Positions 10,667 through 21,519 of a DNA stretch of 64,000 nt are shown here, piece after piece (position 1 is the first letter of the stretch; each line of letters starts with the position of its first letter). The notes beneath the pieces were generated by a model. The model ran no database searches. It had not been told where the DNA came from and saw only the letters and a program-made list of their open reading frames with translations. The DNA is from Clonostachys chloroleuca (taxonomy: Eukaryota; Ascomycota; Sordariomycetes; Hypocreales; Bionectriaceae): contig JBANAY010000001.1 in assembly GCA_037952775.1 (NCBI GenBank), forward strand, positions 558,001 through 622,000, read 5' to 3'. The position numbers and the translations under genes were made by a program.

Positions 10667-11578
10667 CTATGTGCTCTCAGTTGCCGAGGCCCTATCCGTC
10701 GACATTGCCCGCATCACATGCCTTCTTTCCTTATGCTTCCGATGCCGCAAGCAGAAGAAAGAGCAGCAGCTGACCAACAAAAATACACAGATGAGTGGTA
10801 GTCCGATGACCAGAAAACCCGTCAGACCCCCAAACCGAGGGGACTCTCTCGGTCCACACTTATCCAGAGCTTCCCCGGGGACGACTGTTGTTTCGCCAGG
10901 CACCCACATGTCAACTACCGATTCTGTGCACTTGAGCATTGGTGGAGAAGGGCTTAGAGTGGAAGCGTCTGAGGGATCCCATGATATAAGCCATGCATTG
11001 TGGATGCTTAGTGTGGTAGTGCCGGTAATGGTGGTGTACATTGAAACGGACGTTATGGCTGTGTTGTTGACATAGTCCTGGGTGATCGTCGAGGTTCGCG
11101 TGATCGCAGTTATATTATTCACCAGTGTACGAGTGCATGGGGACTGATATATGCCCTCAGCTTCGACACCATAGGTCAATGTGAAGCCACTGTATTTTTG
11201 GGACTAGCATTGGAGTGTTTGCAACCCAAAGTGATATCATAGGATATACCTAGAACAGCACTTTGCTGTATAATTCCCATTTCGAGCCGGCGCAAGATAG
11301 TTCTAGCCAAGACGATACGCCGTCCAGGCACTGGGACAAACCGCTGGGCTGAATGCAAAGCTTGTGCCGTCCTTTCCTCGGTCCCATCCTAGCGGTTGGC
11401 AAGGTGCAAACCGAGAATCGACGGCAGCCGAGACAAATATGGAGAGAGACTCTTGGTAGCGGCCTGTAGTTACGGGATTTGCGGGAACGAAATTGTCAGC
11501 ACATCCCGATGGAGCGACAAATGGCGTTGTGAGTGCCTGAGTTATCGTCGTGCTTGGTGATGTTGTTGAAGACATCAT
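10667..11578 (-). CDS. Single-pass membrane protein with Ser/Thr-rich ectodomain; in-frame TAG
   Basis: The frame begins at ATG 11578 and continues after a 60-bp intron (11249-11190, GTATAT...ATACAG) to the stop at 10667. Segments resemble fungal wall-stress-sensor-like proteins without a signal peptide: Ser/Thr-rich N-terminus, a Cys-containing core (SPAVCPSAW ... AKCCSSGFTL), a glycosylation-prone stretch, a transmembrane helix (FLVIGLPLICVFLLVSCC) and a basic tail (LRHRKHKERR). A TAG at 11305-11303 interrupts the Cys-rich core in frame, and homology-like sequence resumes right after it in the same frame. Either a 66-bp intron (11331-11266, GTGCCT...TACAG) removes it, giving 261 aa, or the gene has a nonsense mutation. 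Function unknown. Confidence 0.62.
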
Positions 11579-12043
11579 GAGAATGTTATCATGACAGCAA
11601 ATTTAAATTTTGGTCTAAATCCATGAATACCGGACTAGACATCTTAATTAGAATAAGTTACTGCAACAGAAATCCGACCTTGGTCAAGATTGTGGAGGGT
11701 CAATTAGGGGTATGATAAGAATATAGTGCGTTAGTCAAGCGTAGGTCAGCACGTAGTGTCCAAGTCCGAGTTTATGCTGTTCATGCCCAAGCACGACGAG
11801 GAATGGATAGTTCGAATCATTTGCAAATACCTAATATGATAGGTCGCTCTTTAGACTTTGTTTTCCAACAGATCAAAAACTTCAGAAGACATCCAGGTCC
11901 GAAAAATACCAAAGTTTGCCCTTTCTCGCCAATATTATTTCTAGTCTCAATTCATGGAAACCCCTAATATTCCGTTTCCTTTTTTTGTACCCTTTTATAT
12001 CCAGTATCTTTTGTAAAATCACGAAATCTAACCAACCAAGATC
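11579..12043. other. Intergenic region
   Basis: AT-rich, no gene seen; promoter of the membrane-protein gene and 3' flank of the serine dehydratase gene. Confidence 0.45.
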
Positions 12044-14320
12044 CTAACAGTCGGGAACACTGACAGGAATATGCAGAGGCACACTGGTCGCCAGCCCGCT
12101 CAAGCTAGTCTCCTTGAACTCATTCCTCATTCCCTTGGCCGTCAGTCGCATAGCCCTGATAGCATCATCCAGCCGCACCTTTTGTGTCCCGGCCTTGCTG
12201 CTAAGAGCAAGGTTCGCGCTTGAGATGGCCTTGATGGCACCTAGCGCATTCCGCTCAATGCAGGGCGCCTGGACTAGACCACCGATAGGATCGCACGTCA
12301 GGCCGAGGTTGTGCTCGATGCCAATCTCGGCAGCCTGCTCAATGGTCTCGGGGCCGGCGCCCATGCAGGCAGCAAACGCACCCGCGGCCATGGAGCAAGC
12401 CACGCCGACTTCAGCCATGCATCCACCTTCGGCAGCGGAAATAGTTGCGCCTCGCTTGTAGAGCATGCCGATAGCAGAAGCCGTCAGTAGGAAGGTAGGA
12501 ATGTCGCGCTCTGGGTCGTCACTGACGAACTCGGCTGTGTACTTGAGCACAGCTGGTATGATGCCCGCGGCGCCGTTCGTCGGCGCGGTAACGATACGGC
12601 CACCGGCCGCGTTGGTTTCATTGACGGCCATGGCGTACACGGACAAATGGTCCATAGCTGGCAGTGTTGTCCTTCGAATAGGCGAAGGAGAGATAGGGTG
12701 GTGTAGAGATCCATGGACGCGGGGGAACTGGCGTTGTCGTCGCGGTGTGGTGGCCACAGACTTGTTCACCGTTCTCAGCAGCGACGTCGAGGGTGCATTG
12801 GGGTGATCGTCCATTGTTCTGCTACCTTCTGGCAGAGCAGGTCGTTGGTTATCCTCAGCCTTGGATTCATCGCCAATCGATGAGGTGTGATTAGGATACA
12901 GTCCTCTGGTTAATCGCTTGTACAGGGCCGGAGCACGTCTCTGGAGCTTGAGTGAGCCAGGCAACGCCGTGTCTATCGGGGCCTGAACACCCTCCAATAT
13001 GCTGTTGTCCATGACCTCCCAGATCCGGAAGATTTTCCTAAAGATCTCATCCTCCGAGTAGCCAAGACTCCTCTCGTTTTCATACACCAACTGCGCGATG
13101 GTAAGGTTATGCTCATGGCAGAGTGCAAGCAAACTGGTGGCATCACGGAAGGGATATCGGGGCTGATGCGGACCGGTTGATTCCTCAGTTCTCTCGCCTT
13201 CGACATCTCGTGTGACAGGGGTCGATCCCGAACTAGAAACAAGACTCCCAGGCTCAGGCAGTCCAGATTCGGCCAGGCTCTCTGAGTCGGCTATCCGCGG
13301 TTTTATCTCGGATCCACTCCTACGATCGCCTGCCGCATCAGACCGCTTGATCTCCTTGTAGAACAAATTTTCAGCAAGATCAGCCGGGTGCTTGCCGACA
13401 TTGCTACCCTCCCCTGGTGAAATGACTGCAGTGGTATTTGAGTCACCGTCGCCCGGGGATTCTGATCCTGGCTCTTGCGGAGCTGGTCCTGTAGACAAAG
13501 CGCCGTTGACAACAAAGCCACCACCGACACTAAAGAGATCATTTGTTGCCAGTGGAAATCCTTCCTCGTCAAATACGGTGAGTCGCATGCCATTGCTGTG
13601 CATGGGAAGCTTGCGTGACCACTCCCAGATGAAGTCGCGCTCGTAGTCGAAAGCAATCTCCTTCCCATCCCCCTCGGCCAGGCCATGACCAAGAAACAGC
13701 TTCTTCTTTTTCTTGATTTCTTCGAAACGCTTCGGTACGTAGGAGGTGTCGACGGTCTCGACATCGGCGCCTTCGAGACCAAGCAGGAGAGCACTGGGCG
13801 TCATGTGTCCCTCGCCAGTGAGTGCCAAACTGCCGTAGATGGAGATGCGGATTTTGTTCACCTTCTGCATCACGTCTGCGTCGATCAGATCGGCGACGAA
13901 AATGTTCCCTGCACGCATTGGGCCGACGGTGTGCGACGAGGAGGGGCCGATGCCAATGGAGAATAAATCGAACGTAGAAATGACGGCGTGCTCGTGGTCG
14001 GCCTCGCTGTAGGTGCCCGAAGGCGCCTCATCCCCGCCTTCGCCATCTGAGCTGAAGTTCGCCTCGGTGCTGGAGATGTGGCGTCTCGATGTGCTGTGTA
14101 AACTTCGAAGACCGGATCTAGAGGCAAGGTTGTGTTCACGGTGATGGAATGGCGAGTTGGAGCTATGGAGAGCTCTCTCCGACTTTCGACCGAGCAGCGG
14201 GCTGCGATGACGGCAGCCAATAGCACTGCTTGGAACTGTTCCAGGCAGAGCTCGACGAGATGCGCCATTGAAAGCACCACGCAGCAGCCCGAGGGGCTGG
14301 CGAATAATCAATTGGCACAT
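12044..14320 (-). CDS. L-serine dehydratase, Fe-S type, mitochondrial-type precursor
   Basis: Single exon, 758 aa from ATG 14320 (the upstream frame offers only TTG). It deaminates L-serine to pyruvate and ammonia with a [4Fe-4S] cluster. The beta-domain motif [16 protein letters not shown] is at about residues 123-138, and the alpha domain has [11 protein letters not shown] and [16 protein letters not shown]. Cluster cysteines are Cys634, Cys676 and Cys687; their 42- and 11-residue spacing equals that of bacterial type 2 enzymes, and the protein ends in Cys758, as in the 'tail-in-mouth' arrangement. The first 80-90 residues are Arg/Ser-rich and acid-poor, ending [13 protein letters not shown], a likely mitochondrial presequence. 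Two low-complexity inserts (about 279-388 and 475-553) explain the length against roughly 455 aa in bacteria. Confidence 0.95.
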   Translation of the reverse strand: MCQLIIRQPLGLLRGAFNGASRRALPGTVPSSAIGCRHRSPLLGRKSERALHSSNSPFHHREHNLASRSGLRSLHSTSRRHISSTEANFSSDGEGGDEAPSGTYSEADHEHAVISTFDLFSIGIGPSSSHTVGPMRAGNIFVADLIDADVMQKVNKIRISIYGSLALTGEGHMTPSALLLGLEGADVETVDTSYVPKRFEEIKKKKKLFLGHGLAEGDGKEIAFDYERDFIWEWSRKLPMHSNGMRLTVFDEEGFPLATNDLFSVGGGFVVNGALSTGPAPQEPGSESPGDGDSNTTAVISPGEGSNVGKHPADLAENLFYKEIKRSDAAGDRRSGSEIKPRIADSESLAESGLPEPGSLVSSSGSTPVTRDVEGERTEESTGPHQPRYPFRDATSLLALCHEHNLTIAQLVYENERSLGYSEDEIFRKIFRIWEVMDNSILEGVQAPIDTALPGSLKLQRRAPALYKRLTRGLYPNHTSSIGDESKAEDNQRPALPEGSRTMDDHPNAPSTSLLRTVNKSVATTPRRQRQFPRVHGSLHHPISPSPIRRTTLPAMDHLSVYAMAVNETNAAGGRIVTAPTNGAAGIIPAVLKYTAEFVSDDPERDIPTFLLTASAIGMLYKRGATISAAEGGCMAEVGVACSMAAGAFAACMGAGPETIEQAAEIGIEHNLGLTCDPIGGLVQAPCIERNALGAIKAISSANLALSSKAGTQKVRLDDAIRAMRLTAKGMRNEFKETSLSGLATSVPLHIPVSVPDC

Positions 14321-14862
14321 CCTATCGAGGCAGAGTAGGGACAATGACAGGTTCAGGAAGAGGAAGAAGCAGTAGCGGCTGGACTAAATGCTCTTCACCA
14401 GGCACAGCACAGATAAGGCAGAGCAAGCTACCAGCGAATCAGAGGCCGCAGATTGTCATCGGTCAGGGGCGCTGACTCAGCATTGGCCAGATAACCGGCG
14501 GTCAGATCAACAATTGAATGCCACATCAACAGCTGGCCAGAGAGAAAGAGACAGGCCAGGCCAGTCAGGAAGGTGTTGACGGGAATCCAATTGGCACTTT
14601 GCGGGGGATACAGGGCACTAGGCTTTTAAATACTAGCTGTCACCTAAGAATAAGATCCCAAGGCATGATCGGGAGCGGGGGATTTTCGGTGTTGGAGCGA
14701 TGGAGGCTCGGCTTCTATCCGACCCAATCGGAGCCTGCTACTTGTAATGGACTACCCTAAACGCAGCTCGCAACAGCCAGCGAAGAACCATTTTGATGTC
14801 TAGACTCTGCATATGGAATTCATTCTTAGATCTACCGGTGCATCCAGTCGTGGAGCCAGGCG
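14321..14862. other. Intergenic region
   Basis: Upstream region of the serine dehydratase and 3' flank of the enoyl-CoA hydratase. No gene seen. Confidence 0.45.
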
Positions 14863-15698
14863 CTAAAGCTTACTGTCTTTCCAGACAGGCGGGCGCTTCT
14901 CCACAAAACTCAGGACGCCCTCCTTCATGTTCTCCCCGCCGTCCATCTTCCTGAAGATGGTGTTGCCCACCCGCAGCGTCGCCTGCTGGGGATCCTCGCC
15001 GTCCCAGCCGCTGACCAGACCCTCCCGACTGACCAAGACTGAGTCCGGTGAATTGCCTGCAATCTCTGCCGCCCAGCGGAGAGCCTCCTCCACCACGTCC
15101 TTTGGCGCACGCACCACCTCATTCACGACCCCCCAGGCCTCCATCTTCTCCGGGGTAAACATGCGCCCGGTCAGCGCTATCTCCGTCGCGCGGATGCGTC
15201 CCACCAGCTTGGTCAACCGCGGCAGCGCTCCCGCAATGGCCACCACCCCCTCTTGACCTCTGGGAGGCCGAACTTGGCCGCCTCGCTCGCCAACACGAGG
15301 TCGACGTTGAGGACCATCTCCATGCCCCCGCCGAGACACAGGCCGTTGACCGCCGCGATGACGGGCTTCTTGCCCCGGCGGTTGCTCAGCCCGCCGAACC
15401 CGTCGTCCGTCCACTTCTCGACCTCCTCGACGTTGGCCGAGCCCTCGTGCGCTTCGTTCCACTCCTTGAGGTCGGCGCCGGCGCAGAAGGCGCGGCCTGT
15501 GCCCGTGATGACGGCGCAGCGCAGGCTGGGCTCGCTATCGTACCAGGTCCAGAGGTTGGCGAGGTGGTAGTGCATCTCCCGCCGCAGCGCGTTGAGCTGC
15601 TTGGGGCGGTTGAGCTTGACTAGGAGGACGTGTGGGACGGGGGTGGAGATGATGGTGTCGGGCACGTTGGGGTATGGCGACCTGATGTTGCGACACAT
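14863..15698 (-). pseudogene. Enoyl-CoA hydratase/isomerase, one frameshift
   Basis: From ATG 15698 the frame encodes a normal crotonase-fold N-terminal half: FCAGADLKEW (oxyanion hole) and LCLGGGMEMVLNVDLVLASE, then FGLPEVKRG with the catalytic-type Glu. At a run of five G (coding strand, plus bases 15246-15250) the frame is lost; the family sequence resumes at once in another frame as VVAIAGALPRL and runs to a stop at 14863. One extra G would restore a 278-residue protein of ordinary family length. No intron can explain the shift, because no residues are missing. It is therefore either a recent pseudogene or a homopolymer sequencing error. The family hydrates enoyl-CoA in beta-oxidation or related pathways. 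Confidence 0.88.
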
Positions 15699-16380
15699 GG
15701 CGACGGCTTTTTAGGGGCTTGAGATTAGGTGAGTGAGAAACCAAAGGAATTAGACCGTAATTGAGGGCGCATTGAATGTGATGCCGATGTTTGCTCAGTT
15801 CAAGTGTTGGTGTCGGCAACAAGCAGAAAGTCTGGCTTTAGGTCTGACGCGATGATCCAAAATTGGAAATAGCCTCGGCTCCTGCCCCTAAAACGCGGGG
15901 AGAGCTTGATGCATTGCCGCCGCAGCGAATGAGCCCCCGTAGGTTACCGCAAGGATGTGCAGTAATTAATAAACCTACTTTGTTCCCCAATTTGGCTACA
16001 CACTATATAATGCCTTATTGGTCTGTTCAATTAATCACATATTAGCGATGAGTCGAGGCGAAGCTGTGCTCGTTCTGAGCCACCCAACTGAAGCTCCTGT
16101 CATCAAAGCCGACAAGCGCAAGCAAGACGTTCATCACCCTGAATCTTTTGATGGAAGCAGACACCCATGAGCTCTGAAGTACTGTCATAGCGGCGAGAAC
16201 AAAGATCTTTCTATCAGAATATGCTGAACAATATTTGGAACAACTAATTTTAACCCTTGGCAGTGCTGCGCGAGACTGAGAGAACCACTTCAACTTGACA
16301 CAACAGCAGCAGCTGTTCAAAGCTATCCCAACATATTGATTGAAAACTCCAATCTTTTCCCCGATACTGCAACATGAATC
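15699..16380. other. Intergenic region
   Basis: Upstream of the enoyl-CoA hydratase and 3' flank of the F-box gene. No gene seen. Confidence 0.45.
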
Positions 16381-17922
16381 TCAGAACCGCGGCGCTTCCG
16401 GACCTTCTATAACAGGCCTGAGACTTCTTTCATAGCCCAACACCCACATCCCGCCCCTCCCCCAGTTCGAGCTATCAGTCGTCACAGCAAAAGACTTGAA
16501 ATAATGCGCAAAGTCTGTGGGGATACGCATCGTGATCTCTGCTGCCCTTGCGGGGGGATTGTCCATTAGGCTCCGGATGATGTACTGCTTGACAACGCCC
16601 ACGTCTATATCCGGCATTGCCTTATAGTAGTGCAAGAATGCGTCAAACTCCCTTGAGCAGACCACCATATCCAAGGCTTCACACACCTGGAGCACCATGT
16701 CGTCAACCGCGTCGCGCATGTCGATGTAATCCCAGCCGGTGGGTCGTTCCACCCCGAACGTCCCAGAGAGCGCAAGCTTCTGCAGAGCAAACTCAACGGC
16801 GAGGGGCGCGAAGAAATCCGACCAGCTGTGCGTGCTTCCTTCTGGGAGCTGGCAGTGGCCTAATTCTAGAGTCTCGAGGCTCCGCTGGCGGCGGAGGAAG
16901 TCTAGAAAGGTCCGAGGTATGATCTCGACGACTGATAGCCGGAGCCTTCGTAGGTTCGGCCATGAAAGCTCCCCGGGCAGGACGTTGGCGACTCTTGGAT
17001 AAAAGTTGATTAAATCTGTGTCACCAAACTGAACGTCTATATCTTCCAGATCAGGTGCTGAGGATAGCAAAGTCCTGAATCGGTCTGTGGATAGACTGCT
17101 TTCAGCGCTTTCAATGGTATCAGGGTCATGAGTGACAGTGAGTTGAAGGGTGTTGAGATCTCGAAGACTCCCCAAAAGAGAGTCAAACTCAGCTGCCTCA
17201 GCGGTAACATTACCATTGAAAAATTGAGCGTCGAGCGCTGCTACCCTGAGGGTTCTAAGCCCCGGTTCCCCTATACCGCGTAATAGCGACCGGAGCGGCT
17301 TGATCCCTGGACGGCCGGTATACGTTGATCCTGAAAAGGATGGATAAAATGGCTGGTTTTCCTTGTGAATGTAGGGATGGTTCTTGTAGATATTCATGTA
17401 CGTCTCGTCGCGGGATGCGCCATCCCGAGGTTTAGAATACCGCACCTCAAGATAGTTCAGGTTTCTGAATTGGTGCAAAGCATCCTGCACCCGTGGAGAC
17501 TCGAGAGTTCTGAAAGCCTCTTCCTGCCTGGAAAGCAGATGTCTAAGGCCCTCCCAGCTACTTCGCATCTCTTCCTCATCTCCGAGCATTTTGAAATCAA
17601 CGTTCGGATGAAGAGACTCAGCCATCTCGGCTAATTTGTCCTGCCATTCTTCGAAAGTGCTGCCTTCGGGTTCGAATATGTCCATCACAAAGACAATGAT
17701 GAAGACATGGTGTTTGAGGACGGGGTCCGATGCAATATCGCACAGCCGGTCAAGACTCTCGGGGAAAAGTTGGATAGTCAATCTTGGAAGCAACGCAGAC
17801 AGACCCACGTCAGCCAGTCTATGGCATACAAGTCGAAAATTGCTCACATCCCGGTGGCGAGGGAGAGATCTACATATCTGGTCGAGAATTTCGAGAGGTA
17901 AAGAGTTCAGGGCAATAGCCAT
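16381..17922 (-). CDS. F-box domain protein
   Basis: Single exon, 513 aa from ATG 17922 (only TTG upstream). The N-terminus is an F-box: ALNSLPLEILDQICRSL followed by DVSNFRLVCHRLADVG, residues about 5-45. F-box proteins are substrate adaptors of SCF ubiquitin ligases, binding Skp1 through this domain. The remainder is Leu-rich with irregular LRR-like strands (LNTLQLTV, LRRLRLSVVEI, LETLELGHC), a common layout in fungal F-box proteins of unknown targets. It is divergent from the six-hairpin glycosidase gene. Confidence 0.88.
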   Translation of the reverse strand: MAIALNSLPLEILDQICRSLPRHRDVSNFRLVCHRLADVGLSALLPRLTIQLFPESLDRLCDIASDPVLKHHVFIIVFVMDIFEPEGSTFEEWQDKLAEMAESLHPNVDFKMLGDEEEMRSSWEGLRHLLSRQEEAFRTLESPRVQDALHQFRNLNYLEVRYSKPRDGASRDETYMNIYKNHPYIHKENQPFYPSFSGSTYTGRPGIKPLRSLLRGIGEPGLRTLRVAALDAQFFNGNVTAEAAEFDSLLGSLRDLNTLQLTVTHDPDTIESAESSLSTDRFRTLLSSAPDLEDIDVQFGDTDLINFYPRVANVLPGELSWPNLRRLRLSVVEIIPRTFLDFLRRQRSLETLELGHCQLPEGSTHSWSDFFAPLAVEFALQKLALSGTFGVERPTGWDYIDMRDAVDDMVLQVCEALDMVVCSREFDAFLHYYKAMPDIDVGVVKQYIIRSLMDNPPARAAEITMRIPTDFAHYFKSFAVTTDSSNWGRGGMWVLGYERSLRPVIEGPEAPRF

Positions 17923-18600
17923 TGTGCGTCGTTCTTGTCGGCCAAGCCAAGAACACAAAGGGTGAGACCATTGGTACAACTAAGAGGTTGAAAGGAGCAA
18001 CACCGAATTGAAACGGAATTACGTTTTTATCAAACAACTATTCCAACGGACCCAATTTTACTCCAGTTTTACGAAACCCAGCTCATGGGTAAGCAAAATC
18101 CTCCCTTGGTCGCCCCCTGCTTCCTTACCCTGCAGCCAGAGATCACGTCGATTGTGATTGCCATTTTGCAGCGCAAAAATCTCTACTTGTAAATATAAAT
18201 ATAGCGTGTATCATACACTTAGGATGATGTGTATGACGGTTTTGTTGTACCCAAGTTCTTGTTGTTGCTCTAGCAGCAGGAAGCTATTGATTCTGGAGAT
18301 AGTGTGATTCTGGGCTTTTGACGCCTGAGGTGGGTTGTGAAATAGTCAATCCTTTGGCGATGGTTGCAAACTTGCATTCTCCTCATACATTAGAAGCTTT
18401 TTGGGTATAGCCTGTGAATCGCTACAATGATGGCCCGAGTGTATAATTATCCGGGATATTAACCGTGACCGTTCGTGAAGATCTTCAGCCATGGAACTAA
18501 TAAAAACAACGAGGGGCTGCGCCTGGAGACAGTTCTGGATTTTCAGAAACGGCGTAAATGAAACAAAGTGAATGCGGCGCCCAATTTGCAGCTCACCAAC
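17923..18600. promoter_or_regulatory. Divergent promoter region
   Basis: Lies between the start codons of the minus-strand F-box gene and the plus-strand secreted glycosidase. No gene seen. Confidence 0.45.
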
Positions 18601-20934
18601 ATGAGGTTGCTCGTACCACTCATGCTCCTCGCGAGCCTTGTGACAGAACTAGTTGTGGCCGACAAGCTGAGAATTAACCGAAAGGCCGTGGTTCAATCTT
18701 TCAACCCAAAAAGGACAGAAAGCTCACCTGAAACCCCTTTGCAGGTGGGCAATGGAAACTTTGCCTTTGGCGCAGACATCACCGGCCTCCAGACTTTCGG
18801 GCCGTTTTCCACGTTGTCAACTTGGGGCTGGCATAATTTTAGCCTGCCTAAGACACCAGGCCAGACACAAGTATCAGGTAGCCTGGGTTTCTCTCCGGAT
18901 TCAAAGCATTTGCAGCTGACCAAGTGTTGTAGACTATCATGGTACAGACTGGTGGACTCATGGCCGTCTCGTTAATTACAACATGGTCAGCCCCAACGAG
19001 AGCGAGATTGGGAATTGGCTTCGGGAGAATCCCCATCGAATTAACCTTGCGAGAATCGGACTCGCCTTCGGGGATCAAAATATAGCTGAAGCCGCACTTT
19101 TTAACAAATCACAAACTCTGGATATGTGGACCGGCATTCTCACCTCCCAATTCACATACAAAGACGCTTTGGTGACGGTTGAGACGGCATCGGACCCAGA
19201 GACGGATACTCTCTCAATAACAGTCAAATCCTCTCTGCTTTCCTCCGGCAATATCGGAGTGCTTTTTGACCTCCCTTATCCTGTCAATCAGAAGTTCGAA
19301 GCCCCATCCGTTGGAACCTTTGACAGTCCGGAGAAGCACTCTAGCTCCCTCACTCAGTGTGCGGCGGGCAGCCAGGACACAAGATCCAGGATCGTTCACG
19401 AGCTTGACAATACTACTTACAGTTTGCATCTAAACTGGAACTCGGCTGACAAGATTTCTAGGCCAGATCCAGACACTCATAGATACTACTTGTACCCTAA
19501 AAGCTCTGATACGTTGAGCTTGACAATCGAATTTTCTAAAACAGATCGCCCACATAATTCCGTGGATGCCTCAAAGGTTCAGGAACGATCTAAAGATTGG
19601 TGGAGAAATTTCTGGGAATCAGGTGCATTCATTGACCTGACGGGATCTAAGTCGGAGGCGGCGCAAGAACTTCAGCGCATCACTGTCCAATCACTGTACC
19701 TCGAAGCAGTCAATATCGCTTCCGACTTGCCTCCTCAAGGTATTATATCGTCTTGTTTGGGTTTGTGTACTTGATGCTAACTCGTTTTCAGAATCAGGTA
19801 TGTCCTTGGAGGCTTCTTCGAACTCTAATGCTAAATAAAAGTAGGTCTGGTCAACAATGGATGGTACGGGAAGTTTCACGTAAGGAAAAAATCATCCGGC
19901 TAGAAGCGATGATGTGCCTGATCCTTTTAAAACAGATGGAAATGTACGGCTGGCACACTTTCCAGTTTGCACGTTGGAATCATTGGACTCTATACTGGCG
20001 CTCTGCGAACCACACATATCAGCTCCTTCTAGATGATGCACTCAGTCGAGCAAAGAGGCAGGGATACGAAGGTGCGCGATGGGGCAAAATGACAGGATCC
20101 AACCTCGTTGATAGTCCAGGAGAGATCAACACTCTTCTTATCTGGCAGCAGCCTCACGCAATGTACTTTGCAGAACTCGAATATCGACAGTTTCCAAGCC
20201 CGGAGACGCTTGAGAAGTGGAATGGGGTCCTTTCGGCCACGGCAGACTTCATGTACTCATACGGGTTTTGGAACGAATCCTGTTATCAACTTGGCCCACC
20301 AATGTACCCCATCTCCGAAAATACTCAACCAAACTCGACCGTCAACCCGACTTTTGAGCTAGCCTACTGGCGCTATGGCCTCGAAGTTGCATCCAACTGG
20401 AAGAAACGCCAGGAGAAGCCGGTGCCGACTCAGTACACGGAGATGCTGGAGAAGCTATGCCCTCTGCCGGTCGATAACGGTACATACCCTATTTATGAAG
20501 GTATACCTGATATGTGGATCGATAACAACACAGTTACTGATCACCCTGGAATGGCTGGAATCTACGGTCTACTCCCGCCCCCTTCAAACCGAGATGCTCT
20601 GGACTTGGGAATCGTCCGCCACACGGCCGACCGCATTCATGAAGTCTGGGACTTGCCCAACTCATATGGGTGGGATTTTCCAATGCTAGCAATGAATTCC
20701 CTTCGTTTAGGGGATGTGGACCGTGCGATAGAGTACCTGCTTCACCCTTCGTTCGATTTCGATGATGCCGGGTATCCAACCGGGGGCACAAGAGTTCCTC
20801 GGCCATACTTCCCTAGTTCGGGATCATTTCTGCTTGCCATGGCAATGATGGCTGGGGGCTGGGATGGAGAGGAGTATCCGCATTTTCCTGACGACTGGGC
20901 TGCGAAGGTGGAAGGCTTCACCCCGGCGATGTAA
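18601..20934 (+). CDS. Secreted six-hairpin glycosidase-like protein with 6-nt microexon
   Basis: Five exons: 18601-18877, 18933-19739, 19792-19797, 19845-19879 and 19936-20934; 707 aa. All four introns have GT-AG ends and 47-56 bp, several with clear branch points (GCTGAC, GCTAAC). The third exon is only six bases (AATCAG); including it is what joins PPQE to SGLVNNGWYGKFH in frame. A signal peptide (residues 1 to about 20, MRLLVPLMLLASLVTELVVA) is followed by PLQVGNGNFAFGADITGLQTF, reminiscent of (alpha/alpha)6-barrel glycosidases. Later segments MYGWHTFQFARWNHWTLYWRS and SYGWDFPMLAMNSLRLG fit helical-barrel cores. The CAZy family and substrate are not assigned. An ATG lies at 18601; the upstream frame begins only with GTG. 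Confidence 0.85.
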
Positions 20935-21519
20935 GAAGAAGTGTTGGTGAGTTGGCGCTGTGCTCGGGTACGCCGTGGTTAGTGTGCTGAGCCAACAATC
21001 ATATGGACATAGAGTAGGTATAATTGAAGGGCAGAGAGACTAGGGATTTATCCATTTTCTAGTACCTAATGTTTCTTCTTGACTTTGTACGGTCAGATGA
21101 ATTAGGTTCTCCGCTACACGCGTGGCTGAGCAACAAGGCATTCTCTCCTTTGGCTGATGCGGGGCTACACAAGCGACTGCGCCTATGACACAGTAATCAA
21201 AGGCTCTAGTGAATGGATCAACCTTGATCGAATGTTGGTCAACTCTGTTTGCAACACTCAACCTTCACACCCGTTGTTTTCAATCATCACCTGACCACAA
21301 AGGTTAGTTCCGACACACGAGACTGAAACAAGGCAACACAACTCGTTTTGATTCTTTGTCCTCGAGTACTTATATTATGTCCTCGAAGCCGCGTTGCATT
21401 TCCATGCCTGAGCAATTTCTCGCCCATCATCATTTCAATCCACCACCTCCGCGTCGAGCGCATCTTTCTCTGTGGCCTCAACACATTAATCAACAATTCG
21501 GTGACAAGTCTCCATCAAC
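20935..21519. other. Intergenic region
   Basis: 3' flank of the glycosidase and promoter of the alpha/beta hydrolase, including a pyrimidine-rich leader before 21520. No gene seen. Confidence 0.45.

Noticed and set aside
12114..14338. Several plus-strand open frames opposite the serine dehydratase
   Set aside because: They overlap the clear minus-strand enzyme and have no motifs; they are shadows of its codon bias.
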